This document shows positions 26,990-34,468 of a stretch of DNA of 64,000 nucleotides, in pieces. Both the position numbers and the translations under genes were made by a program. The DNA comes from CAWBRT01 sp050015355 (GTDB lineage: Bacteria > Acidobacteriota > Terriglobia > Terriglobales > Acidobacteriaceae): the NCBI GenBank assembly GCA_050015355.1, contig JBEKBO010000009.1, forward strand, positions 9,139-73,138, written 5' to 3'. The notes under the pieces were generated by a model. It was not told the origin of the DNA. It saw only the letters and a list, made by a program, of their open reading frames with translations, and made no database searches. The first letter of the stretch is position 1. The number at the start of each line of letters is the position of its first letter.

Positions 26990-27436
26990 TCATGACGCTG
27001 GTTCAAGGGCGGTGCGGCAGATGTCGGACAGGTGTTGGTGCGCCAGGATAAGCTTGCCCTCGGAATCGAGAACGAATACATGCGTTCCGCGGCCGTCGAG
27101 TACGCTCCGGTTGAACCGTTTCCCTCGGATCGGATCTTCCAGGTTCTTGGCATACGATCGGTAGGTGTGGACGGCTACGGCCACATTATCCGCCAGGAAC
27201 TGCACTTCGATGGGGGATGTAATTTCCGAGTGGAAGTGCGTAAGGGGTTTGTAGTACTCGCGCTCCAAACGGGCTGCCGCTACCTGCCCCAACTCGGGGC
27301 GTGGAGAAAATGGATTGAACGTCGTGGCCTTATATTCGTACATCTTCACCAACTCACCGGGCTTTTTGTCGGCCATCAATGCAAAGTAACGGCGTACGGC
27401 CGCCTGTACTTGTTCTGCCGTGATTTTTGTCGTCAC
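26990..27436 (-). CDS. NTF2/SnoaL-like protein, paralogue 2
   Basis: 148-residue paralogue of the 26415 and 28294 genes. It shares with the latter long identical runs such as KKPGELVKMY/KRTGELVKMY and DGRGTHVFVLDSEGKLILAH. The start chosen is GTG at 27436 because GGAGG lies five bases upstream, as in the paralogue; the frame opens 17 codons earlier. Its DNA, and the gap upstream of it, are close copies of the 28294-28950 region, so it came from a recent tandem duplication. The function is unknown. Confidence 0.72.
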   Translation of the reverse strand: MTTKITAEQVQAAVRRYFALMADKKPGELVKMYEYKATTFNPFSPRPELGQVAAARLEREYYKPLTHFHSEITSPIEVQFLADNVAVAVHTYRSYAKNLEDPIRGKRFNRSVLDGRGTHVFVLDSEGKLILAHQHLSDICRTALEPAS

Positions 27437-27597
27437 ACGCACCTCCGCAGCGACCGGCTCAATCCGGTGCAAAGAAGCGTAATACATTCTATGCGGTTTG
27501 CAATATCACGGAGGTGGCGAACCGATTCGGAGAAGCAGCTCACCTCCCGCGTCGGCACGCGGTTGGCTGCGACATCGGTGGGCGAATGGGAAGTAAT

Positions 27598-28032
27598 TCA
27601 GGCCAGTTTCGAGATCAGCGACGTCTGGAACGACTGTTGAATCTGCTCGATTTGCTGTTCGGAGGGGGGTGAATCGAGACTGCCGATTTGCCACTGCAGC
27701 GCTGCCAGCGTTCGCCGGACGTTTTCGCCGTTGGTGGCGAGAATCTCCCGCCAAATCGCGGGATCGTTCGGCGCCAGGCGCGTCATCTCCGGCGGGTTGC
27801 CGCATGGAACCCGGTTGCAGTTCCCGCCGCTCTCATCGAGCCGCATTGTGTCGAGCGCGGTGTTGGCCAACGCAATCGACAACGCCTGCGGCAGTCGGCT
27901 GGTGAACGCGAGCACCGCATCGTGCTCTTCGGGAGTGATGCAATCGTAAGCGTACGTCTTCACCAGTTCGCTGGCTCTTTTTTCGGCGGTTGCTTCAAAG
28001 TATCGGCAAATAGCTGCAACTATTTGTTTCAC
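27598..28032 (-). pseudogene. Chimeric ORF: NTF2-like N-terminus fused to TyrA C-terminus
   Basis: 144-codon open frame made of two pieces. Residues 1 to about 30 (VAAICRYFEATAEKRASELV, then KTYAYD) match the N-terminus of the neighbouring NTF2-like paralogues. From CITPEEHDAVLAFTSRLPQ to the end it matches the C-terminal third of the adjacent prephenate dehydrogenase (CMTPEEHDLVLAFTSHLPQ, then LATNGENVRR and the common LISKL end). The junction is near 27941-27943. It lacks the NAD domain and catalytic histidine of TyrA and most of the NTF2 barrel. The Shine-Dalgarno and GTG start seen in the paralogues are not kept. It is probably a duplication relic, though the frame is still open. Confidence 0.8.
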
Positions 28033-28119
28033 GATGGTCTTTCTTACTTATCGCGCAGGGACTCTACTGGGGCCGATAGGTTCAGGGCGAATCCTATATC
28101 ATCTCGCGCAGTCGTCAAA

Positions 28120-28188
28120 TTACCCAAGTAATGTTGCGGGATGTAATGTCGCGGGATGAACCTGTTACCCAAGTAATGTTGCAGGATG
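28120..28188. repeat. Short direct repeats between NTF2-like gene and chimeric ORF
   Basis: A 24-base unit beginning TTACCCAAGTAATGTTGC occurs at 28120-28143 and 28165-28188 with one mismatch. A partial copy (TAATGTCGCGGGATG) lies between them. The unit spacing is 45 bases. It sits in the 260-base gap at a duplication boundary. Confidence 0.7.
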
Positions 28189-28293
28189 AGCTTGGCCGGT
28201 TAGAGCGATTTTCGAATCGGTGTATCCCGGAGCCGGGCTTCATGGGATGCGAAACCGGTCCACCCGGCCTCTCGCCGGATTTATGACACAGGT

Positions 28294-28728
28294 TCAAGGG
28301 GGGGTGCGGCAGATGTCGGAGAGGTATTGGTGCGCCAGGATGAGCTTGCCCTCGGAATCGAGAACGAATACATGCGTTCCGCGGCCGTCAATCAAGGTCC
28401 GGTTGAATTTTTTCCCTAAGATGGGTTCCTCCAGGTTCTTGGCATAAGAGCGGAAGGTGTGGACGGCCACGGCCACATTGTCGGCGAGAATATGCACTTC
28501 GATCGGCGAGGTGATCTCGGCGCGAAAACTGGCGTCCGGTTTGAAGTACTCGCGTTCTCTGCGGGCTGCTGCCACACGTCCCAACTCGGCGCGTTGCGAA
28601 TACGGGCTAAACGACATCGCATCGTATGAGTACATCTTCACCAACTCACCGGTTCTCTTGTCGGCCATGGCTGCAAAGTATTGGCGCACAGCAGCCTGTA
28701 TTTGTTCTTTCGTGATCTTTGTCGTCAC
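28294..28728 (-). CDS. NTF2/SnoaL-like protein, paralogue 3
   Basis: 144-residue NTF2/SnoaL-fold protein, closest to tyrA and probably the parental copy. ITKEQIQAAVRQYFAAMADK forms the N-terminal helices, ITSPIEVHILADNVAVAVHT the sheet, and AHQYLSDICRTPP the end. Of two in-frame GTG codons, 28728 has GGAGG five bases upstream and is used. It starts 125 bases after the tyrA stop and may be read through from the aromatic operon. No catalytic residues are assigned. The role is unknown; many such proteins bind small hydrophobic ligands. Confidence 0.72.
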   Translation of the reverse strand: MTTKITKEQIQAAVRQYFAAMADKRTGELVKMYSYDAMSFSPYSQRAELGRVAAARREREYFKPDASFRAEITSPIEVHILADNVAVAVHTFRSYAKNLEEPILGKKFNRTLIDGRGTHVFVLDSEGKLILAHQYLSDICRTPP

Positions 28729-28853
28729 ACACACCTCCGCGCGACCGGCTCATTCCGGTGCAGGTAGCGTAATGCATTCTATCCGGTTCGCAACATAACG
28801 GAGGTGACGAGCCGATCGGAGGAGCAGCTCGCTCCCGCGCGAATGGAAGTAAT

Positions 28854-29792
28854 TCAGGACAGCTTCGAGATCAGCGATGCCGTGCGGAACGACTGCTCAA
28901 TTTGGTCGAGTTGCTGTTCGGAAAGGGCGGAACTCAGGCTGCCGATTTGCCGCTGAAGTTCCTCCAGTGCTCGCCGGATGTTGTTGCCGTTTGTCGCGAG
29001 AATGTCGCGCCAGACGAGGGGATCGCTCTTGGCCAAGCGCGTCATATCGCGCAAGCCGCCGCCGTAGGGAACGCGGCTGTAGCTGCCATCGCCGGCATCC
29101 AGTCTGAGTTCGCCAAGCACGGTGTTGGCCAGCGCGATGGACAATAGCTGCGGCAAATGACTGGTGAAGGCGAGCACCAAGTCGTGCTCTTCGGGCGTCA
29201 TGCAGACGGGCGAGGCCCCAATCTTGCGGATCAATTCCATCCAGCCGGTGTGCAGGGAAGTGCAGGGAGAAGACGGCGGCGGGTCCGACTGCGATTCAAT
29301 GGGCGTGAACACCCATTTTGCCCCGCGAAAGAGGTAGGGATCGGCTTGCTCGATGCCGGAGCGTTCCTTACCCGAAATCGGGTGTCCGGGCAGGAATCGC
29401 CGATGCGCTGACGCTCCGGCGGAGTCCCCGGCAACTGCCGCGGTTGCAGTTGCTGGGGCGGAGAACACGCTCTTGGCTTTGGCCACAATCTCGACCTTGG
29501 TACTGCCGGTGTCGGTGACAAGCGCATGTGCGGGAGCATGTTTGGCGACCACCGGCAACAGTGCAAGAATCGAAGAAATCGGGGTCGCCAGCACGACCAC
29601 GTCAGCATCTTGGACTGCACTCTCGATTGCCGGCGCCGCGAAATCTATCGCTCCCAGCCGGACTGCCTTCTCCAAGACTTCCGGCGTGTCGCTGCCGGTG
29701 ATTCCGCCGCGAAATCCCGAGGTCCGCAGAGCGGAGCCGAGCGATCCGCCAATCAGCCCGCAGCCAACAATCGCGATCTTACTGATTTGCAT
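28854..29792 (-). CDS. tyrA: Prephenate dehydrogenase
   Basis: 312-residue NAD(P)-dependent enzyme turning prephenate into 4-hydroxyphenylpyruvate for tyrosine. The Rossmann motif IAIVGCGLIGGSLGSAL, VVLATPISSI, TDTGSTKVEIV, the active-site GHPISGKERSG and the helical C-terminal dimer domain with TPEEHDLVLAFTSHLPQ are clear. An Ala/Gly-rich insertion (about residues 118-130) and a Pro/Ser-rich one (about 170-180) are unusual. The ATG at 29792 is used (a GTG lies four codons upstream); it overlaps the end of aroF by 14 bases. It is the last biosynthetic gene of the operon. A copy of its 3' third is in the chimeric ORF at 27598. Confidence 0.93.
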   Translation of the reverse strand: MQISKIAIVGCGLIGGSLGSALRTSGFRGGITGSDTPEVLEKAVRLGAIDFAAPAIESAVQDADVVVLATPISSILALLPVVAKHAPAHALVTDTGSTKVEIVAKAKSVFSAPATATAAVAGDSAGASAHRRFLPGHPISGKERSGIEQADPYLFRGAKWVFTPIESQSDPPPSSPCTSLHTGWMELIRKIGASPVCMTPEEHDLVLAFTSHLPQLLSIALANTVLGELRLDAGDGSYSRVPYGGGLRDMTRLAKSDPLVWRDILATNGNNIRRALEELQRQIGSLSSALSEQQLDQIEQSFRTASLISKLS

Positions 29793-30849
29793 GCATGATC
29801 TCACGCCGCTGTGATACGTGTCGGAGAGGCGCGGGCGCCCGCACCTGCACTCTGCGCACCGGCTCGGCCAGCCCTCTCATTAGCTTTGCGAACTCGGCGA
29901 CATTTAGAGACTGCGCCCCATCGGACAGTGCATTTTCGGGATTCGGATGCACTTCGAGCAGCAGTCCATCGGCCCCGGCGGCCAGTGCGGCTCGCGAGAG
30001 GGCTGGAACCAGATCGCGTCTGCCGGTCGCGTGCGAAGGATCGGCCAGAACTGGAAGATGCGTAAGCTGCCTGGCCAGTGCGACCGCGCCGATGTCGAAC
30101 GTATTGCGCGTCTCGGCGCCGGAGCCTTTGATGCCGCGTTCGCACAGGATCACGTTGGAATTCCCGCCCGCCAGCAGATATTCGGCCGCCAGCAGCCATT
30201 CCTCGACGCTGGCCGCCGGATTGCGCTTGAGCAACACGGGCTTGTCCACCGTCGCAAGCCGGCGAAGCAGGGCGAAGTTCTGCATGTTCCGCGCGCCCAC
30301 CTGCAACACATCGGCGTACTCGCAGACGATCTCGACGTCGTCGGTGCTCATCACTTCGGTCACGATCGGCAGGCCGGTTTCCTCGCGGGCTTCGGCCAGC
30401 AGCTTCAGGCCCTTCACTCCCAGTCCCTGGAACTCGTAAGGCGATGTGCGGGGCTTGTACGCGCCTCCACGCAGCATGGTGGCGCCGCCGTCCCGCACTC
30501 CGCGGGCCGCGGCCATCAACTGTTCGCGCGATTCCACCGAACACGGCCCGGCAATCACGACCGCCGTCTCGCCGCCGATTTCGACGTCGCCGGCCCTGAC
30601 AATGGTCCGCTGCTTCCGCGATTGTATCGAAGCGAGTTTGAAACGATGAGTGACGTTGATGAGAGAGTCCACCGCCGGCAGCAGGCGCAGAGATTTGTCA
30701 TCGTTACCATCGATTTTGGACTGGTTCGTCACCACCACGATGCGGCTCGCTTCCCGCACAACATGGGCCTGAATGCCGCGATTCTGGAGGGTGGAGACAA
30801 CTCGCAGGACATCCTCGCGCGTTGCCGTATTCCGCATGCTGACCAACAT
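29779..30849 (-). CDS. aroF: DAHP synthase, type I-beta with N-terminal ferredoxin-like domain
   Basis: 356-residue 3-deoxy-D-arabino-heptulosonate-7-phosphate synthase, the entry enzyme of the shikimate pathway. Residues 1-70 (ATREDVLRVVSTLQNRGIQA, HVVREASRIVVVTNQ) form the ferredoxin-like domain which in the Thermotoga enzyme binds Tyr and Phe for feedback inhibition. The barrel has VIAGPCSVESREQL, GGAYKPRTSPYEFQGLG, LKRNPAASVEEWL and DPSHATGRRDLV. The ATG at 30849 has AAGGGAG ten bases upstream; an open stretch to 31002 overlaps pheA and is rejected. It begins 14 bases after pheA. Confidence 0.95.
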   Translation of the reverse strand: MLVSMRNTATREDVLRVVSTLQNRGIQAHVVREASRIVVVTNQSKIDGNDDKSLRLLPAVDSLINVTHRFKLASIQSRKQRTIVRAGDVEIGGETAVVIAGPCSVESREQLMAAARGVRDGGATMLRGGAYKPRTSPYEFQGLGVKGLKLLAEAREETGLPIVTEVMSTDDVEIVCEYADVLQVGARNMQNFALLRRLATVDKPVLLKRNPAASVEEWLLAAEYLLAGGNSNVILCERGIKGSGAETRNTFDIGAVALARQLTHLPVLADPSHATGRRDLVPALSRAALAAGADGLLLEVHPNPENALSDGAQSLNVAEFAKLMRGLAEPVRRVQVRAPAPLRHVSQRREIMHANQ

Positions 30850-30863
30850 GATGACTCGCTCCC

Positions 30864-31757
30864 TTATTTGTGCAGTTCCCGGCTGGTGTTGCAGGACCCG
30901 AGATACCGTAACTCCGCATTCATTGCGTGCAATGGCCCGACCACGCAGGCTTCCAGCTTTTGCTTGGAGGCCGCGACATCGAGGAAGAACCGGTACTGCC
31001 AAGGCGTGCCCTTGATCGGACGGCTTACCAGGCTTAGTAAATCGATTTGAGAGTTGGCGAACGGCGCCAGCGCGTGATAAAGCGACCCGGGCCGGTTCGG
31101 AATCGTCAGTGCAATCGTCGAGGTCGTGTTGTCGGCATGTACTTTCACCGCGGACGACAGCAGGGCGAAGCGCGTGAAGTTGTTGCGAAAGTCTTCGATA
31201 TGTTCCAGCAGGATCGAACCGCCATAGAGTTCGGCCGCCTCGCTGCCTGCTATGGCTGCTCGCGAACGGTCGCCGGCGTTGATCACCGCCTGCACGCTTC
31301 CCGCAGTGTCATCGGCCACCTTGCGCGCAATGTGCGGGTGGTTGGCGAAGAAGCGCTCGCACTGGGCCAGGGCAACCGGGTGCGATTCAACCTCCCGGAC
31401 ATCTTCGAGTTTCGCTCCGGGAACGGCGATCAGACAATGCGCGATCTGCAGAACGGTCTCGTCGATAATGCTCAGTCCGGCATCGTAGAGCAGGTCGTAG
31501 CATTGATAGACGGTTCCCGCCAGAGTGTTTTCCAGCGGGGCGACGATGTAGTCGGCGCGGTTTTCGCCGATGGCGCTGAATAGAGTCTCGAAATCCCGGC
31601 ATTCGACGGGAATCGCGCCGGCGGGAAACAGGCGGCGAACCGCGGTTTCGCTGAACGCTCCGCGGCGGCCCTGGAAGGCGACCCGCGGCGAACCTGGGCC
31701 CGCAACGACCGCCGTGTTCGCGGTGGCAGGGGCAGCGGACTTGGAGGAATCGCTCAC
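30864..31757 (-). CDS. pheA: Prephenate dehydratase
   Basis: 297-residue enzyme making phenylpyruvate from prephenate. After a polar 20-residue lead, the PDT domain has VAFQGRRGAFSE, IVAPLENTLAGTVYQCYDLL, the serine/threonine catalytic region VADDTAGSV and the TRF motif in NNFTRFALLSS. The C-terminal ACT domain (about residues 205-285) has IALTIPNRPGSLYHALAPFA and LVSRPIKGTPWQYRFFLD, the phenylalanine-binding regulatory site. No chorismate mutase is fused; that is the separate upstream gene, whose stop overlaps the pheA GTG by four bases. Confidence 0.95.
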   Translation of the reverse strand: MSDSSKSAAPATANTAVVAGPGSPRVAFQGRRGAFSETAVRRLFPAGAIPVECRDFETLFSAIGENRADYIVAPLENTLAGTVYQCYDLLYDAGLSIIDETVLQIAHCLIAVPGAKLEDVREVESHPVALAQCERFFANHPHIARKVADDTAGSVQAVINAGDRSRAAIAGSEAAELYGGSILLEHIEDFRNNFTRFALLSSAVKVHADNTTSTIALTIPNRPGSLYHALAPFANSQIDLLSLVSRPIKGTPWQYRFFLDVAASKQKLEACVVGPLHAMNAELRYLGSCNTSRELHK

Positions 31758-32023
31758 GCCCCGCTCTCCTGAATGCGTCGCGATTCGCGGATGATGCTGC
31801 GGAAAATGGCCGCTACGCCCCTGGTATCGAGCGGACCCTGGTTTTGCGAGCGCAATCGCCGGAGAACCTGCGCTTCGCGGGTGCCGTCGAGCACCGGCAT
31901 TCTGTGCTCCCGCTTGAGCCTGCCAATATCTTCGACGAGGCGAGCGCGTTGGTTCAGCAAATCGAGTAGCCTCTGGTCAATTTCGTCAATCTCAGCGCGC
32001 CGTTGCCAAATCCTGGGTGTCAT
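31754..32023 (-). CDS. aroQ: Chorismate mutase, AroQ type
   Basis: 89-residue all-helical AroQ-class chorismate mutase converting chorismate to prephenate. The pattern is typical: RRAEIDEIDQRLLDLLNQRA, RLVEDIGRLKREHRMPVLDG, TREAQVLRRL and a C-terminal IFRSIIRESRRIQ helix. Arg and Lys of the active site are in place. The ATG at 32023 has GGAGG six bases upstream; the frame to 32056 is not used. It is the first structural gene of aroQ-pheA-aroF-tyrA, 42 bases downstream of a terminator hairpin that appears to be an attenuator. Confidence 0.92.
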   Translation of the reverse strand: MTPRIWQRRAEIDEIDQRLLDLLNQRARLVEDIGRLKREHRMPVLDGTREAQVLRRLRSQNQGPLDTRGVAAIFRSIIRESRRIQESGA

Positions 32024-32065
32024 CGGCCGCCTCCTCTCAAGTTTTTTTCTGATCATCTGTCCAAA

Positions 32066-32101
32066 AACAAAAAAGCCGCGACTTTGTGAGTCGCGGCTTT
32101 C
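32066..32101 (-). terminator. Attenuator terminator before aroQ
   Basis: On the minus strand, stem AAAGCCGCGACT/AGTCGCGGCTTT with a CACAA loop is followed by TTTTGTTTTTGG, an intrinsic terminator. It lies after the Tyr/Phe leader ORF and before aroQ. Its 5' arm (GCCGCGACT, 32089-32097) can also pair with AGTGGCGGC at 32161-32169 inside the leader, with one G-G mismatch. That pairing would be a competing antiterminator. Confidence 0.88.
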
Positions 32102-32123
32102 GAAGCTTTGCTGGTTTGGATCC

Positions 32124-32219
32124 TTAGGTTTCAGTCACCCCAGCACACGAGCCTCGGTCGGCCGCCACTCTAAAGTAGTAGCGGTAAGCGTATCCGAAGC
32201 TAAATCGATAAGTGTGCAT
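32124..32219 (-). CDS. Tyr/Phe-rich leader peptide of the aromatic operon
   Basis: 31-codon ORF ending in TAA, 23 bases before the terminator stem. Residues 4-16 read YRFSFGYAYRYYF: eight of thirteen are Tyr or Phe (five Tyr, three Phe). This composition, its position between a good promoter and an intrinsic terminator, and the downstream genes (chorismate mutase, prephenate dehydratase, DAHP synthase, prephenate dehydrogenase) make it a control peptide of the PheL type. Low charged Tyr-tRNA or Phe-tRNA would stall the ribosome and favour the antiterminator. The ATG has no clear Shine-Dalgarno sequence, a weak point. Confidence 0.8.
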   Translation of the reverse strand: MHTYRFSFGYAYRYYFRVAADRGSCAGVTET

Positions 32220-32248
32220 GAACGTAACGGTCCAACCGGACATCAATT

Positions 32249-32277
32249 AATTTAGAGGCATTCTTCCAAAAAGTCAA
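32249..32277 (-). promoter_or_regulatory. Sigma-70-type promoter of the aromatic operon
   Basis: On the minus strand, TTGACT (32277-32272) and TAAATT (32254-32249) are separated by exactly 17 bases. Transcription would begin near 32242, about 22 bases before the leader ATG. Confidence 0.7.
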
Positions 32278-32638
32278 CCACCCAAAACGTGTTACGAGAG
32301 TGCTAAGGGAATTGCCGACGCGCTGCTCTTGTTTCCGCCAATTCTTCTGAGCGCGCAGTCCGCAAGAAAAGGCGCTAAGATTATGATTATCCATAATGGA
32401 TCGCGCGCGGCGCCGCAGGGATTTGTAATTCAATCGCGATCGCTTATGAAGATACAACAAATACAACTTTGACTAATTTGATGCGGCATAAGAGATTCAA
32501 TGGATAAGGTAACGAAACCTGCTGTCCGCTGAGGCAGGATTTTCCCCATTCCATGAGGCCTTGTGCCACCCGATGCTGTCGCTGGTGGCGTGCGTCGTCT
32601 CTTGTGTTGATTCAACCAGATTGTAAGGCGAGTGAGTG
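32278..32638. other. Control region between the aromatic operon and ilvD
   Basis: About 360 bases, AT-richer than the surroundings, between divergent operons. A nine-codon ORF (32446-32472, MKIQQIQL) has two Ile and one Leu and is followed by a short CCTGC/GCAGG hairpin with ATTTT. This is too weak to call an ilvD leader. No other gene or strong hairpin is seen. Confidence 0.4.
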
Positions 32639-34351
32639 ATGGAGAAAAAAGATCTCAAGCACCGAAGCCGGGCTCTTACCGAAGGGGCTCATCGCGCGCC
32701 TGCTCGCGCCATGTTCAAGGCCGTTGGCTTTGGCGACGATGACCTGCGCAAACCTCTGGTCGCTATCGCCAACACCTGGACCGAGATCGGCCCCTGCAAC
32801 TTCCACCTACGCGAACTCGCGGCGGCCGTGAAGGAAGGTGTTCGCGCCGCCGGCGGCACGCCGATGGAGTTCAACACCATCTCCGTCAACGATGGCATCA
32901 CCATGGGGACGGAGGGAATGAAGGCCTCGCTGATCAGCCGCGAAGTAATCGCTGATTCCATCGAACTGGTAGCCGGTGGCCACATGTTCGACGCGGTGGT
33001 GGCGCTCTCCAGTTGCGACAAGACAATTCCCGGGACGGTGATGGCGCTGGCGCGTCTCGATGTCCCGTCGCTCATGCTCTACGGCGGATCGATTGCTCCG
33101 GGGCAGTTTCACGGGCGCTCTGTTTCCATTCAGGATGTGTTCGAGGCGGTCGGCGCAAATGCCAAGGGCATCATGTCGGACGCGGATCTAAAGGACATGG
33201 AAGATCATGCCTGTCCGGGACCGGGCGCGTGCGGCGGGCAGTTCACGGCCAATACGATGGCTACTGCCTGCGAGTTTCTCGGAATCTCCCCACTCGGCAG
33301 CAACAGCATTGCCGCCATGGCCGCGCAGAAACGGAAGGCAGCCTACGACGCCGGCTCGCAAGTGATGGAGCTGCTCAAGCAGGACATTCGCCCTTCGCAC
33401 ATACTCACGCTGGACGCCTTCAGGAATGCCGCCGCCAGCGTTTCCGCCTCGGGTGGCTCAAGCAACGCGGTGCTCCATCTGCTGGCGATTGCCCACGAAG
33501 TTGGCGTGCCTTTCACGCTTGATGATCTCGACCGTATTTTTGCCAAGGTGCCGCTGCTTTGCGACCTGAAGCCGGGCGGACGTTACATGGCAACCGATTA
33601 CGCGGCGGCGGGTGGTTCCAGGCTGCTCGCCAAGCGTTTGTCGGACCTCGGAGTGCTCAAGCGCTCCGCCATCACGGCCAGCGCGCACACCATCGGTGAA
33701 GAGGCCGACAAAGCGCAGGAAACTCCCGGGCAGGCGGTGATCCGTACGCCGGACAAGGCGCTCAAGCCTGCCGGCGGACTCGCAATTCTCAAGGGCAATC
33801 TTGCTCCGGAAGGCTGCGTGGTCAAACTTGTCGGACACGATCGCCTGCAGCATCACGGCCCGGCGCGCGTTTTCGAGTCGGAAGAGCAGGCCTTCGATGC
33901 GGTTCAGAAGGGCAAGATCAATTCCGGCGACGTGATCGTAATTCGCAACGAGGGTCCGCGCGGCGGCCCGGGGATGCGCGAGATGCTGGCCGTGACCGGT
34001 GCGATTGCAGGCACGCCTTTGACAAAGGAGGTTGCGTTGATTACCGACGGCCGTTTTTCCGGCGCCACCTACGGCTTCATGGTGGCGCACGTGGCGCCGG
34101 AAGCCGCTGCGGGCGGGCCAATCGCGGTGGTCCGGGACGGTGATCCGATTCTGATCGACGCTTCGCGCCAAACTATTGCAGTGGAAATTCCGGAGGCGGA
34201 GCTGCAACGGCGGTTGGCTGCCTGGAAGCCGGGACCTCCGCGCTATCGATCCGGAGTTTATGCCAAGTATGCCGCCGCGGTTTCGTCCGCGTCCAAGGGC
34301 GCGGTGACACATGCGGGCCGCGAAGCGCAAACGGCTTCCACGGTAAAGTGA
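32639..34351 (+). CDS. ilvD: Dihydroxy-acid dehydratase
   Basis: 570-residue Fe-S dehydratase, third enzyme of isoleucine and valine synthesis. Cluster and active-site motifs are present: TWTEIGPCNFHLRELA, SSCDKTIPGTVMA, CPGPGACGGQFTANTMA, and the C-terminal GRFSGATYGFMVAHVAPEA. A GTG one codon upstream is possible, but the ATG at 32639 is preferred. Length matches IlvD (about 555-575), unlike the longer relative at 60302. ilvC follows after 117 bases that contain a perfect palindrome. Confidence 0.95.
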   Translation: MEKKDLKHRSRALTEGAHRAPARAMFKAVGFGDDDLRKPLVAIANTWTEIGPCNFHLRELAAAVKEGVRAAGGTPMEFNTISVNDGITMGTEGMKASLISREVIADSIELVAGGHMFDAVVALSSCDKTIPGTVMALARLDVPSLMLYGGSIAPGQFHGRSVSIQDVFEAVGANAKGIMSDADLKDMEDHACPGPGACGGQFTANTMATACEFLGISPLGSNSIAAMAAQKRKAAYDAGSQVMELLKQDIRPSHILTLDAFRNAAASVSASGGSSNAVLHLLAIAHEVGVPFTLDDLDRIFAKVPLLCDLKPGGRYMATDYAAAGGSRLLAKRLSDLGVLKRSAITASAHTIGEEADKAQETPGQAVIRTPDKALKPAGGLAILKGNLAPEGCVVKLVGHDRLQHHGPARVFESEEQAFDAVQKGKINSGDVIVIRNEGPRGGPGMREMLAVTGAIAGTPLTKEVALITDGRFSGATYGFMVAHVAPEAAAGGPIAVVRDGDPILIDASRQTIAVEIPEAELQRRLAAWKPGPPRYRSGVYAKYAAAVSSASKGAVTHAGREAQTASTVK

Positions 34352-34399
34352 GCCATATCTTCGCAATTGGCCGGAGCCGGGGTCTGCATTTTTGTGTTA

Positions 34400-34431
34400 G
34401 TCGGGTGGAGGTATCGATACTTCCACCCGAC
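34400..34431. promoter_or_regulatory. 32-base palindrome in the ilvD-ilvC gap
   Basis: Arms GTCGGGTGGA/TCCACCCGAC flank GGTATCGATACT, itself a near-perfect dyad, so all 32 bases can pair apart from a G-T. There is no T-run, so it is a poor intrinsic terminator. It ends 37 bases before the ilvC ATG. It could be an operator, an RNA-processing stem or an mRNA stabiliser. Confidence 0.6.
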
Positions 34432-34468
34432 CACAATTTCACAATAAGTTTGGAAAGGAATAGTACAC

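Noticed and set aside
28120..28188. CRISPR-like array from the 24-base repeats.
   Set aside because: Only two full units with a 21-base spacer that itself contains a partial repeat; no cas gene is present.
32446..32472. Nine-codon ORF MKIQQIQL upstream of ilvD as an Ile/Leu leader peptide.
   Set aside because: Only three branched-chain codons, no ribosome site, and the following hairpin has a stem of five base pairs. Too weak to call attenuation.
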